From contig NC_060963.1 of NCBI RefSeq assembly GCF_910589235.1, forward strand, positions 62,001 through 126,000: DNA of 64,000 nt. The letters are read 5' to 3'. A program made the translations under genes and the position numbers. Source of the stretch: Vespa crabro (lineage: Eukaryota; Arthropoda; Insecta; Hymenoptera; Vespidae). This document shows, piece by piece, positions 47,506-60,478 of this stretch (within the stretch, counting starts at the first letter, position 1; each line of letters starts with the position of its first letter). The notes under the pieces were generated by a model. The model was given only the letters and a program-made list of their open reading frames with translations. It ran no database searches and was not told where the DNA came from.

Positions 47506-50500
47506 ATGTATGCACGTATACAGGCTGCGGAAGATCGGAGTAACGTGAAACGGAAAAGATCAAGTTGCGTGGATTCGATAAATCTGACTTGGTTCTCGCA
47601 TCGATCAACTGGCGAGCAAGTCGACAAAAGTTTCTTCCGTCGACCTGTTATGCGCGGACGGACAAAAGTTCGCGAACGAGAAAACAACGTTTCGTCGAAA
47701 CAAAGGACGGATCGTCGCATGACCTCATTCGAAAAGTCGACTTTTAGGAACGTTTATCTTATCGAATTAATCGATCCGCCTCCGTGATTTGCGCCATTGT
47801 GACAAAGTGTCGAGGCATAAATTGACGGTATTATTGGTCCAACGATCAATCGGACGTCTTCCGGTTTGAATTTCCGGCAAAGAGCATATGGAAGGGACAG
47901 TTGCGAAACTTTCTGGACGTAGTAATGCGAATAACTTTCCTTTCGAAGACAGTTCCGAACCGAGAGCAGTATGGTCAGCAGAAGCATTCGTGCGATAAGT
48001 ATAATAGAATTCCCATTAGGATTTTCCTCGAACCTTCGGTCCACCGAGTTTGCTCTCGTACCACTCTCGAAAATAGAAGCAAGGACGATTTGCCCTCGGA
48101 ATGACGGTTCTTGCGATTAAAATTATCCCTATCTTGCTTTTGATGAGTTCTCGCTTTGTTTTGTAAAAAAACAAAAGAACAAAAAAAAAGAACAAAAGAA
48201 AAGTCGCTTGCGAATCGTTCGTCAACGTTCCTTTTGATTTTTGAATAAATATTAATATCTAAGGAGATCACGGACATAAACTTACGATGTCGATCGATCT
48301 TTAGCAGATATCAACGAAGCTATTTGGCCAAATTTGATTCGTACTCGTTGGATAGTCCATATCGAAAGAAAGTTGTGCGTGTTTTGCGTTTTTAATCGAC
48401 GTTCAGCATTCGCTATCGAATGATCGCAGGCGGAAATTAGTTCGCCGAAATTGATCGGTATGCGACCATGACTGATGTATGCTTCGTTTACAGGGCGAAT
48501 CATGCAGTCGGCTGATAGTAATTACAAGGAAGAACGACACTATCTCAGGTGCTTAACGGTTTAACGGTCCGATCCGATCTCCTACGTTGAGCTGTACCGT
48601 TTCCCATGACTATTCGTTTAAAGGGAAAATTTTCTATTCGTCTATTCGCCGAAGAAAAAAATCATAAGAAAAGAATGAAAGAAATAAAAAAGTAAGTTTC
48701 GTTTCGTCTCTCCCTTCTTGATTCTTTCGATTTCCTGTATAGGAGTTGACGAGCATTCGAGTTTGAATGGTTTCGAGCAACGCACACATTGCCAAGTATA
48801 TATATCTTCCTACTCGTACACGGGAAAGACGTTGTATCATGGAAAAAGGACGAGTTGATAATCCAAAGTACGGAGGAGAATATAAAGCAGACGGCACGCT
48901 AGAAAGATCTCATATAAACTCCACCCTCCTACGATGTACACATTTTTCTTCTTCCTACTCCCTTCGTTTTTTTTTTCCTTCCTTCCTTCCTTCCTTCCTT
49001 CCTTCCTACCTACCTACCTACCTACCTACCTACCTACCTACCTACCTACCTACCTACCTACCTACCTTTCAGAAATCCGCTAAATCTTCAAGAGTGTACA
49101 CAAACGGCAATTCGTCTTCAAGGCCTTCTAGAAAAGTTGCATCAACGCTTGAAACTCAAGAGACGATGCAAATTGAATCCTAGGAACGTGGGAATGTACG
49201 AGGATGAAAGTAGGATTGGCCCTTGTGAAAGATCGCGCGAGAACGACTAGATACTAATCGTAAAATGGAAGTTCGTTGTTCGCATCTATAGATAGACCAC
49301 CTTCGGTCCGAGTTTCAATGGCCGACGATCAAATTGACGTTGAAAATGAGAAATTCCTATGCGACGCGTTGCGATTAATTAAATTAGAAAAGATACGGTT
49401 ATTCCTCGTTTCGTGACCGCGGAATAATCGAGGCTTGGAAATATGAAATCTTTCTCGGAGCATCTCCAAAGGCGAAAATAGGGCTAACGAAGAGCTTGAT
49501 AGGCGGCCCGTAACCCTCCAAGGAGAGGCCTCGGAGAGCCCTCTTGGAGATAATTTGACAAAGGAAAGGTGTCATCGAAGCTCTTTGCCACCGGCTCGTG
49601 CATCTTGCAGTCCGTAATTAATCATGACACCCGAACTTCTCGGCAGTCCGTAATAAAGACCCGATCCCCCAGGACGATTAAAGTATAATATCGAGAAATG
49701 GGATACCTAGGATATCTAGAATTTATTAATCAGATACATATTAATGCGAACGATGATTGATTTAACAAGATTAGACAAGTTCAAAAGAGGTATCTCCTTG
49801 AATGAAACACTGATGATCGGAAGGGAGTTTCGGAAAGAATTTTGGGCGACGCGACATAACGCGTACGTGAAATTTATTAAGTGTCTCACAGCGACACTTA
49901 ATAAAGAAATATCCTTTATCGTCTTTGTCATCACTAGACTATGTTGTCTTCTTCGGCAGCCTTAGGATGTGGCTTTAATTAATTTGATAAAAGGATCGGC
50001 TTTTGGCTCGCACAACAATACCAGGCAATCTTCTTTAGTTGCCACGCTCGAGATTCGGAGTATACATCGGTCCTCCCCTTCCTTTGTCCTTCCCTTCGTT
50101 TCCAATAGCTTTGGCGCAGATTTGGCGAATAACCCCTTTTAAGAAACTTATTCGCAGAAAGGATTATATTTCTTTGCGCTCGTACGTAATGTAACGTTTT
50201 AAATTTTTAGAATTGAACGTCGTTGCCCGTTCGGACGTAACCATAACGTATACGAGCGACCCAATTAACGTTGCCTCATTCTCTTCGTAATGGCTCATAT
50301 TATTTATATAACAAGTCGGAACCGCGAGCTCGACGAGATTTACGTTTGGCGTGACCGCACGTATAGACTATGATTGCGTGTTCCTTTCTAAATACTTAAA
50401 TAGATTTATACGCTGCCAGTTATTGCGTCCAACATAATCCGTGCTAAGGGGGAAATTTCCATTTCGTGGAAAAACGAAATGTTCCTTCTGTATGCACGCT

Positions 50501-51508
50501 CGATTGGGTATTATTAATTATCGACCGATTATGCTTTTTACGATTCGATAATTTTAACCATATCTACGTTATTATCGTACATTTTCCTTTTTCTCGCTAG
50601 ACGCAAAATAATAATAAAATAAAAGCGATCGTTGAAACAGCACAAAATATATTAATTTGAAGCCAAAGGCTTTTGCCCGTTTTTTTATTATAAGAACTTT
50701 ATAAAATCATTTGGATTAGCAACGAACTAATAATACGAGAACTGGCTAATAATACGACATTCTTCCCTCTTATTTCTTTTCTTTCGATCTCGCTGCGAAA
50801 ATCGATCCGTCCGAAGGGCTCCTAATTTTTCTCGGACCTACCGGAGGGGTCGACGAGCCCTCCGACAAAGGAACCTTTTCCTTGGCCACGATATCGTTCA
50901 TCCTTCTTCTCCTTGCTCCGAGCTAAGCATTATCGACTGGTATTTTATTTCTTCCTCGATAGCCGAGGTACCAATTTTTTCTCTCGCCAATGACGCCAAT
51001 GAATCCGACGATAAAGCCGACGATGACTACGTTTTTAACTGGGTCGGGTGCGTCGACCTCTTGCGACGAGAGGCTCCGTTTTTACGATTCTTACCTTTTA
51101 TCTTTCTATAAATTTTCAATATGTCCATTCGCATTGTTCATTTTTACGTAAAATCTTCGGTATACGATGTTAACGTGCCATTGTTATTCAAAGCCCTTTG
51201 AAAATAATAATCGACGAAGATCCTTCCGAGGAAGTTCATCGAATAATTTCAAATCCAAGCAGATTTCCAGCCAGCAATCGCCTTGGCGCGCCCTCGTAAG
51301 AAGCTTAAGACTTTCTTGCTTGCACACGTGCTCCTTCCTTCCGTCCTACATTTAGGAGCCTATACGAGGATTTGTAAGCGCACGCACACATCTGGCTACG
51401 TGACACACCGACGTAAGGTACGGATTTAGACCGATAGACGCCATTCGCGGTAATGGTAACTCTGATGTATCGACGGATTACGAGATCAGCCGAGCGCCAG
51501 CCAGAGTG

Positions 51509-51574
<66 letters not shown>

Positions 51575-53335
51575 ACTCTCGGATGAGCGAGAAAGAAATA
51601 AGACCTGTGCTGGCTTTAAACGAAAAGTACGAGAGCACGCTTTGTCCAAGTATTACCTACCTTCGCAAAAAAAATTGACTGGATAGCAAAAAACCGACCT
51701 ATAGACGGAATGAACTTCAAACTATCGTTCGCTTTTACTCGGAGAAAACGTTTACTTGTAAACGTGCGGCGAAATGCAGGTCGTAAATACATGTGTACGT
51801 ACTTACCTACGCATCGTTCGTTTACTTACTACTTATAAAGGTATCTCGTGCGAAGAAGGAATTCTCGAGAAAGCCAAATTACCTGGCTTTTTATTCCGAT
51901 GAATATAGGCGAAAAGCGGAAAATAGAAGAGCCGATAAACACGTCGGTTCCAGAATGGTAGAAGGTACGCGATAATAGGATGCGAGAGGCATCGTATTGT
52001 GGCGAACACAATGAAGTTCTCGTTTGAACGTTTCCCAGGCGAATGCCTCTGGCAGTTCGTCCTCGAATTAGAAAAGCAAACGCCTTCGAGCATAAGTATC
52101 GTATACGGTACAATGAAATCTTTCGTATTAAAAAAGCATCGTCTTGGTATATTTTCTTTTTTCTTTCCTACTTTTCCATTGTAGATAATTGACCGTTTGC
52201 TTCGACGATAACTCCTCCTGACGTTCCTTCCTATGACTCGTCCCGTGATCGTTAACTTTCCTTGTCTCCTTTTCTCGGATTAGAAGATCTCCATCTCTTT
52301 CGTTTTTTTACCATTATTTATTTTATTTAGACCATTATTTATATTCCTTTAATTTTTATTCAAGTCGATCCTCAATATTCCTGCTTCTTTATCTTTCTTC
52401 CTTTATTCTCCCTCGTTGACCATTCTTCTACGACGAGGTAGTAGTCCCGTGGAGGACGTTGTAGGACGATTTGCGATCTTAATTCTGTCGAGCCGAACGT
52501 CCGATCCGATTCTAAGCGGAAAAAGTTAAGCCGAGCAAGTGGAATTTACGAAGTGAAAGGACGAAACCGAAGGCGACATGAGCGCGAATGAAATTCGATA
52601 AAAGGGATTACCGGGTTCGTTCGAGCTACAAAGGAATACGTTCGGAAACAATGGAGCCATCCAGCCTGATCACACATTTGGGTTTATATCTTTTAACCGT
52701 AAACTTAGCCCTCGCGTCGAGATTGCCTTTACGACCGAATCTGCCGTCTCTTTCGCGTTGGCACTCAACCGTGTGTTGTCGCACGGTCAGATCCCATTCG
52801 CATCTCTCCCTCTATACTCCCTTACTCGCGAGTAAACACACAAAGGGAATAGATATATTTAATATACCTACACGAGATAAGGCGACATTGTATTATATCG
52901 CGTTCGAGATATCCAACTATTTTCACCGTTCAATTCTCTCTCTCTCTCTCTCTAAAAAATATATTAAGCGAAACTGGTTCCTCGAAGGCGAGAGTCTTGT
53001 AACGAGGAAATCTTTCCTATGTGAAGCGCGAGAAACATCGAAAAAGTCCACAAGAGGACTTTTTGATCGACCAACCGCGTGTCGCGATTTTCGTTGACTA
53101 GGCAATGCTTGTAGGTCGTGCACCTCTTTGGGTTTGATCCTCTTTCATTCTCTTTCACCGTCTGTCGTTCAATCTTGCGTTAACCACGATTAGCGAGGCA
53201 ATTACGTTGTTTCATCGAAAGAGGATCAATACCGAATGCCGAGGTTGGCTCGACGTGCTCGTTACGAACCGTTTCGAATCGTTGATGCTCCATCACCATC
53301 GACTCTGTCGTCCCTGCAAATTCGTTTACAGCCTC

Positions 53336-53378
<43 letters not shown>

Positions 53379-53745
53379 TCGTCCGGACTCGCTGACGTCG
53401 GCATCGTTTCTCTCTCTCCTTTGGATCGCGATCTACGCCGTAACTACGCTTTTAAGGGAAACTCACGCCTAAATAACGAACAACGCTGAAAATAAAAGTT
53501 ACGTATCGTTCGGTTTATCGTCTAAATCGAATTCGTTTTTTCAACTATTTAACGTAAACCAATTACGGATATGCTCGAAATTAATGCCAGCGAATGCACG
53601 TCTAACGCTTTCAATTACATTGGCACTTGTCGAATAATCACTATATATTTCATAGGATAAAAAAGGAATATTAATCGTAGATTAAATATTCTTTCGCGCC
53701 TTCATTATGATCCGTTCAATTTTATCTCTAGACATCGCAACGCAT

Positions 53746-53801
<56 letters not shown>

Positions 53802-56800
53802 AGGACGCGCTTATATAAGCTTTTTTGATTAAAGTCGCTTTTCCCAGTCCTTTCCAGATTTCTAGATTGAAACGTAAAAGAGTATACCGTAGGATATAAA
53901 ACGTGCTTTGCGAAGACGTCGACGTTGGCTTACAAGAAAGTGGGAAAGAAAAAGTAACGCGAGAATTCGCATCGAAGCACCGAGTTGAAAAAGACAAAGG
54001 AAGCGTGATTGAAGGAAAACAAAAAAAAAAAAAGAAAAAAAAGAAAAAAGAAATAGACAAGGAAAGAATCGTAATTTGGGTGAAAGCAGAATTATAGGTT
54101 TTTTCTTTCCCACTCTCCCCCCGCCCTCCTTCCTCCATTTGGAGCAGTATGTATATATAATTGAATGTTTAATTATCGGTATAACGAATAAAGTATAACG
54201 AATAGTAATTGCACGCGTAATTTTTGTATATCTACGTCGCATCCGTTGCACGTTTATCTCAGCGACGCGCCATCGCTAATATCCGATCTTTCCCATCGCT
54301 TCGATGGCACGGAATCAATTTTCATTGTTCACCTGATAATCGTTAAACGTTATTATGTCATTTTAATCTATATCGCGCGTACCGAAATTCCTGTCTCGAA
54401 ATAATAGAGTCGATAAATACGATAATTAACGAACCGACGTTTGATGCACGATAATGCTACGTAACGATTTATCTATCGAGGAAATTTGTTTGTAAAATCG
54501 TTGATTTTTCATTCCAAATGCAAGGCTCTACTAAGATTATCCGACTTTACGGCAACGAACAAAGGGATCGGAAATCGTTCGACAGGAGTAGCAGTAGCTA
54601 GTACGAATGTTTCGAGTTACGAGACAGAGGATAACTGATTTGTAGCGGTTGTATCGGTTCGAGCGCATAAATCTTAACCAGCCCCTCGAACCCTTATCCC
54701 CTACCTGAACGATCTCATCCTTTCGGCCATCGCTGGACCGAGATGAAATCTTCCCTATTTCCTACCTTAGCGTTATTCTCGTATAGAAACGGGTATAACA
54801 ATAACGCACACCCAGCAGACACAAGGGCCCCAACCCTTCGTCTTTATATACCTCCCAACCTGCTTCCTTATGATTTATGTTTGCGCATGTGACCTCGCTC
54901 ATCTCTATGTACGATTATAAATAAATAACGTTGACTGTATTGCGTAAGTCATAGGTTTCTCGTCTTATCGCTTCCGCGTAATATACGTAATATACGTTCC
55001 ATGTAAAATATTCGTATGTACATCGTGATGTTTGTTTCTCTCTATGTAAGAGTATATAATATGATAGAGATGGCAACGAGCGTAGAGTGTGCACGAACGT
55101 ATTTACGTATCGGCGTTCCTTCTCCGTACGTACGAGCATGTGTGTACGGTGTCACGTATGATCGATCTTCCCTTTTATGCTCCCTCAGACTCTTATAGCC
55201 GTTCCAGATTTAATTTCTCCCCCTGCCCCCTCTCTCCAGTCCCACGTCGTCGTAGTACTTCAACACGTAGAATAGCGAGATGTGGCATTAATTATCGTTC
55301 AATTATCACCTTATTAATATAAGCAAATATCCAAGAGAATATTCATAGAGATGACCTTCCATCACAATTAATATTAAAGCAAAAGACTTGCGACGGGCAA
55401 TCAAATGAAAGATGATTAAAGTATGTATAGACGATGGTGATGGTAACGTTTTTTCAAAGGACTTACGTTGAATTTGATTTACATCTCGGGTAACGTACAT
55501 CCTTCTCGTAATCACGTTCCGATGACTTTTATTCGGTATCAATCGGAGAATCGCGTTTAGGCGGCTTTACCCGAGGAATCCGGGTTTGCTCGATCGAATC
55601 GAATTAGTTCCGGTAGGCCTTGCCTGAATCAGGAAAGAGAGAGTCTGAATTTTACTCTTCGTGCTTTACTCTTTACGATCCCTAGTCGAATCTATTTTCT
55701 TTTTTTTCTTTTTTTTTTTCTTTTTTTTTCACATATCGTTCGTTTCCCCTGCAAAACGCTCGAGAACGTTAGATAATCGATTTTGATAATGTCAAAGAAA
55801 AGATCGACGTAGATACGTACGAGTTACGATCGAAGAACATCCAAATAATTAGATTAGGGACGTACCCTCGAAAACGGTTCAATTTGAGTCGGTAAACTTT
55901 ATCCCGCGATAGAGAAGAAGGCACTCCGAACGGACTAAATTCTGACGAGTGTGTAACCAGTAATTAGATTGTCTAGGGTGTTGCCCATACTTGACTCTGT
56001 CTAATCGAAAGGATAGTAGTAGACGCTATCTACGGTCCTACGATAGATACGGTGGAATTGACTGACTCTTCCTATCGTCGTTCTAACGACGATGCGAGTA
56101 AAACGTTGTAAAACGGCTGACCTTGTTGTTGACGATGCAATCGAATTAGCCGGCGTAAGGGAATAACGTCCCGGTATAATGGCATCTTCGCGACGGCAGA
56201 GAGAACACGCATCGGTGGCATTAATCGCGATAGATTAGTACGAGAAGGAAGATAACGGATAACGATCTAGAGCCGGGTTTCTTAACGAGCTCGATCGGAG
56301 TAGGAGAAATTCCGCTTGACAGACGAAGAGAAATACGTATCGCGCAACGTGCCTGTCTGTGCGCTCGCGAGAAAGAGAGATATACGCACGTTCGTGGCAA
56401 AGCTTCTAGGCCGACGCGAACGGAACTATTATCAAAATTACTCCGTCGAAAGCTTTCCCTCAAAGTTCAGACGCCTCCCTTTGCAGCGCACTCCGTCAAA
56501 TTGCTCGTCGCGCGAACCAAATCGAGGGCGACCCCGCACAAGCCTCCGGCAACTGTCGTAGCCAGCTTCCTCACTGGCTGTGTGTACCCTACGTACCTAC
56601 GTAGTATTTACCATCTCTACGTACAGTCTGCCGACGTTAAATTCGTCCCGCAATTCGGCCGCACGCCGGCTATAACGTCCTCCTTCTCGTCCTTTCCTCT
56701 GGGAGAAAACGAGAACGTAGTCGCCATTCATATTCCATTTTCGACCTGCTCTTAGGCGAGAACTAACGACTTCTACGTGAATCTGTTATTTACGCACGAA

Positions 56801-56809
56801 TTACATATG

Positions 56810-56866
<57 letters not shown>

Positions 56867-59789
56867 GTGTACGAAGCGAATCGCCTTCCCTTTACTTCTT
56901 TGCCGCCGTCGGATGAAACCGGTGTATCCATCGAGCGAGCAATATCGCGAAAAGATTTGCGATTGCGACGAAGAAAATAATTTTAATGAGATCGGCGAAT
57001 CGGTGGTATTTTAAGGTCGATGGAAAAGCGAGTAGGAAAAAGCGATGCGCTTTTCGAAATTGTCTCGCGAGCCATTGAGAATCAGAACACCGCTGTCCTT
57101 TCTCCGAGAAAATCTTCTTTAAAAGTAGGAAAATTTAAATTTCAATGAGGGTTTGACGAAGAGCACGGAGAGTCTCGGGTTAAGAAGTCCCAGGACCGGT
57201 GCGGCGGCTCCGAAGGAGTTTCACGGACGATGCGTCATCGTAAAGCACAGTAGTCCCTCGGGATAGTGCCGTTCGGTCTAACCATTGTCCGCGACCCCTA
57301 ATGCGAGCACATTTATTCGCTCGAGACCGAGAAGACGTCGCGCCGATATTTCGTAAGGGCACTCTTACGAGCATCGTCATTTCTTCGTTATCTTCTTTCT
57401 TCTTTACCATCTCTTTTCTTCGATTTCAGTCGGATATCTTTTCAGTATGCGTAGAAAATGATTACTTGTCATTGTTTCAACGTCGATTCTAGAACGCGAG
57501 TATCCATTACGGGAGAAGAGATTGGCGCATATAAAAATCGACAGGGCAAAGTATTCGGAAATACAGCAGAAGGAAGCGCCACTTTCGGAAATTTTTATCG
57601 GTGGAAAGTCGATGGCAAAACGAGTAATGGGCTCATATCCCCATTTTCTCGCGTGCGTCCCTTTTCTATTAGTTCTCCGTAAAGGAAAAAAGGGGAAATA
57701 TATATCTCGAGACGAGATCTAAGAAAAAGATCGAAAGACTTCCGTATCGAAGATCTGCGAAGCGTGAAGGGCGATACTTTTTAAGAATAATCGTCGATCG
57801 ACGATAAATGATGACAGAGGTATACGAGGTGTGGTGTCGAGCGTCTTTACACCCGCGTAAAAATCCACGATTCCTTCTCTTTATAAGTTTCATCCGAACG
57901 TTCGACATAGCGGCCGAATACAAGCCAAGGGTGTTACGTAAGAACGGGAAGGAAGGGAAATCCGCGCGGGAGATTTAATCGGTTCGCGTTGGAAATTAAA
58001 TCTAAACGATGTCGTTTCTCCCCCGCTATCTCTTACCCTTAGCTTTTTGCCTGTTATCGTCCTCAAATTATCTATAATAATTGAATATTTCTTAACGATT
58101 TAAAAACGATCCCCGGTGTGAATTAACGCGACGATATACACGTAATACTTATTACGAGCGATATTAAAGCGATGATTTTTCGAACGTTCGAAGGATCGTT
58201 CGTCCTCCCTTCTACTCGATAGGTAAGGAATAGATAGGGAATCGCCGAATAGAAGAAAGTCGATTTCGAGGATCGATGCCGAAAGCGGCGCACTGTCAGG
58301 TGGCATGGGTTTCGGTCTAACCGAGAGAGCCTGGCCGCTTGCCGATCGCGCTTCGACGCTTCCTCGTCGTGGTACATACGGTGGTTCGCCTCGTTAAGTG
58401 GCAGCGGTCAGCCTTGATCGATTTCGCGGTGATACGATATTAATAGGGATTGCGTCGTGCGCGGAGAAAAAAATAAAAGGAAAAGGAAGAAGTAAAAAAC
58501 TTTCCTCGAAATTACCATTATCCTGAGTCCCAAATTCCAATTCGTTCGTACGTAAAGCTCGCTCGACTAAGACGTTCGTCGACGAGAAGCTACGTTTTAC
58601 GAATAGGCGATATCGAACGGCTTCCAACGGCGTGACATGTTCATTGAAAATTCGCCGTTCGATAGCGCTCCTTTCGGTCCTTTTTTCTTCTCCGAGAGGA
58701 CTTCTCCGAGATCCTCGGGGAAAATTTAAACTTACGCCATCAGATTTATTACCGCAGGAGTGCCTATCAGCGGGGAAAGAGTATCACCGTCGCGAAAACG
58801 TATACGTCGCAATTTCCTCGTATTTCGGCAATAAAATAATCCAGAGCACGAGCGAAACGGACACCGATGGACGGTTATGGATCGCGGGGATGTAAAAGCG
58901 TAACGAGAACTGGTTCGTTTGAACGTAGGATACGCACACGCGCACGTCCGTTCATCTTCGGATGGGATGGCCTAGCGAAACGATTCGACGTGCGACAGTT
59001 TTATTATACGCGCGCAGAGTTTACGCGACCATTCGTGCCAGTAGTATTACAGTAGTAGTAACGACAGCCGTAGTGTTGGTACCAATTGCAATGGAGCAAA
59101 AGGAACGGCCGCGAACGAGCGAGTTAGCGTACGAGCCAGCGAGCTGGTCGATCGGGAGAGCATCGTTCCTCCCTGTCTCTCGTGGTATTCGAAATTGTTA
59201 ACTACCGGGCAGGCGGCTCTATTGATTCGGTGGCCTCGAGGTGGCATAACGCGGTTCGGCCAATTCACCGATGTCGGTAAGTATGGAATGCCTCACATGA
59301 CGTGCCACGTCACGAACGGACGATCCTTTCGGGAAAAGTTTCAAACTCGCGCAAACTCGTTGCAATTGTGCTCGATCGCGGAACGGCAACGTCGTTAAAA
59401 TGCCTTCGCGGATGTTCTTTGGGAGTATTTTATTCTTATTAAGACGTTCGGTATCGCATACAAGATCGTAATATTCTTCGATCATCCTTGATCGTCGCTC
59501 GCGACTCTTAATGGACGCGATTGCAAAGAATTGTTTTTATCGTCGGATAAATAATTTTAATTCGACCGAAAATTTCCAATTCGCCGACTTGTTTAATTTG
59601 CTTTCTAAAAACGGTGGTAGAAAAAAAAAAAGAAATGGAGAGGATCGTTTAATTTCACGTGACTTTTATGAAAGAGAAAAAGAAGAAAAAGCGACAAGTT
59701 CAAATATTTTACCGCATTTACACCGTGCGGCCAGACTTTTACGACCTAATCGTAGTTCAAACAAACTTTACTTGCTCGATTTTTACGAT

Positions 59790-59839
<50 letters not shown>

Positions 59840-60443
59840 GAGAAATACGTATGCGTACAGAAAGCGGAAAAGGAAAATTTCGGGATAAAGGACAGAGGCG
59901 AGAGAATTTAGCAATTTCCACGAGAAATACCGTATAACCAACCGGTCGACCGTTGAGAGCGTTCCAATTCCAGAATTGGCAATGAAAACACACCGAACTT
60001 GTTCCGGAAAAAACAACAAGACTTTGGTGGATAGCGCCGTAACGCGAGAAACGGATAAAGTGAGGTAGGAAGGGAGAGAAAAAGAGGGTCGCTTTTCTCG
60101 TATTCCGTGTTCGCGCGTGCATCATTTATTCTGTCTACTGTTCCGAGGAATGCAGTTGTTTTCGAAAATTGCTTCGGACCATTTTGAGATTGGATTCGAT
60201 TACGACGGAATCGTCCCTCGTAGATGGTAGAATATATGCGCATACGTCGCTGCGATTGGACGACGAGTTTCCAACGAAGGCATACTATAGATGCATACGC
60301 ACCACAAAAAGGAAGAAGTGTAATTGGGCCTCGATTGATAGAGAGCTTCTTTTTATTTCGACGCTGTTTTATTCGTTCGGCCATAAAAAAAAGGAAGATT
60401 TTTTTCATATTTTATCGGGACTAGCCCTTTTTGTGAGATGCGC

Positions 60444-60478
<35 letters not shown>

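Noticed and set aside
59219..59485. 88-codon minus-strand frame that reads fairly protein-like
   Set aside because: No acceptor or donor at its edges fits the host gene phases, and there is no recognisable domain.
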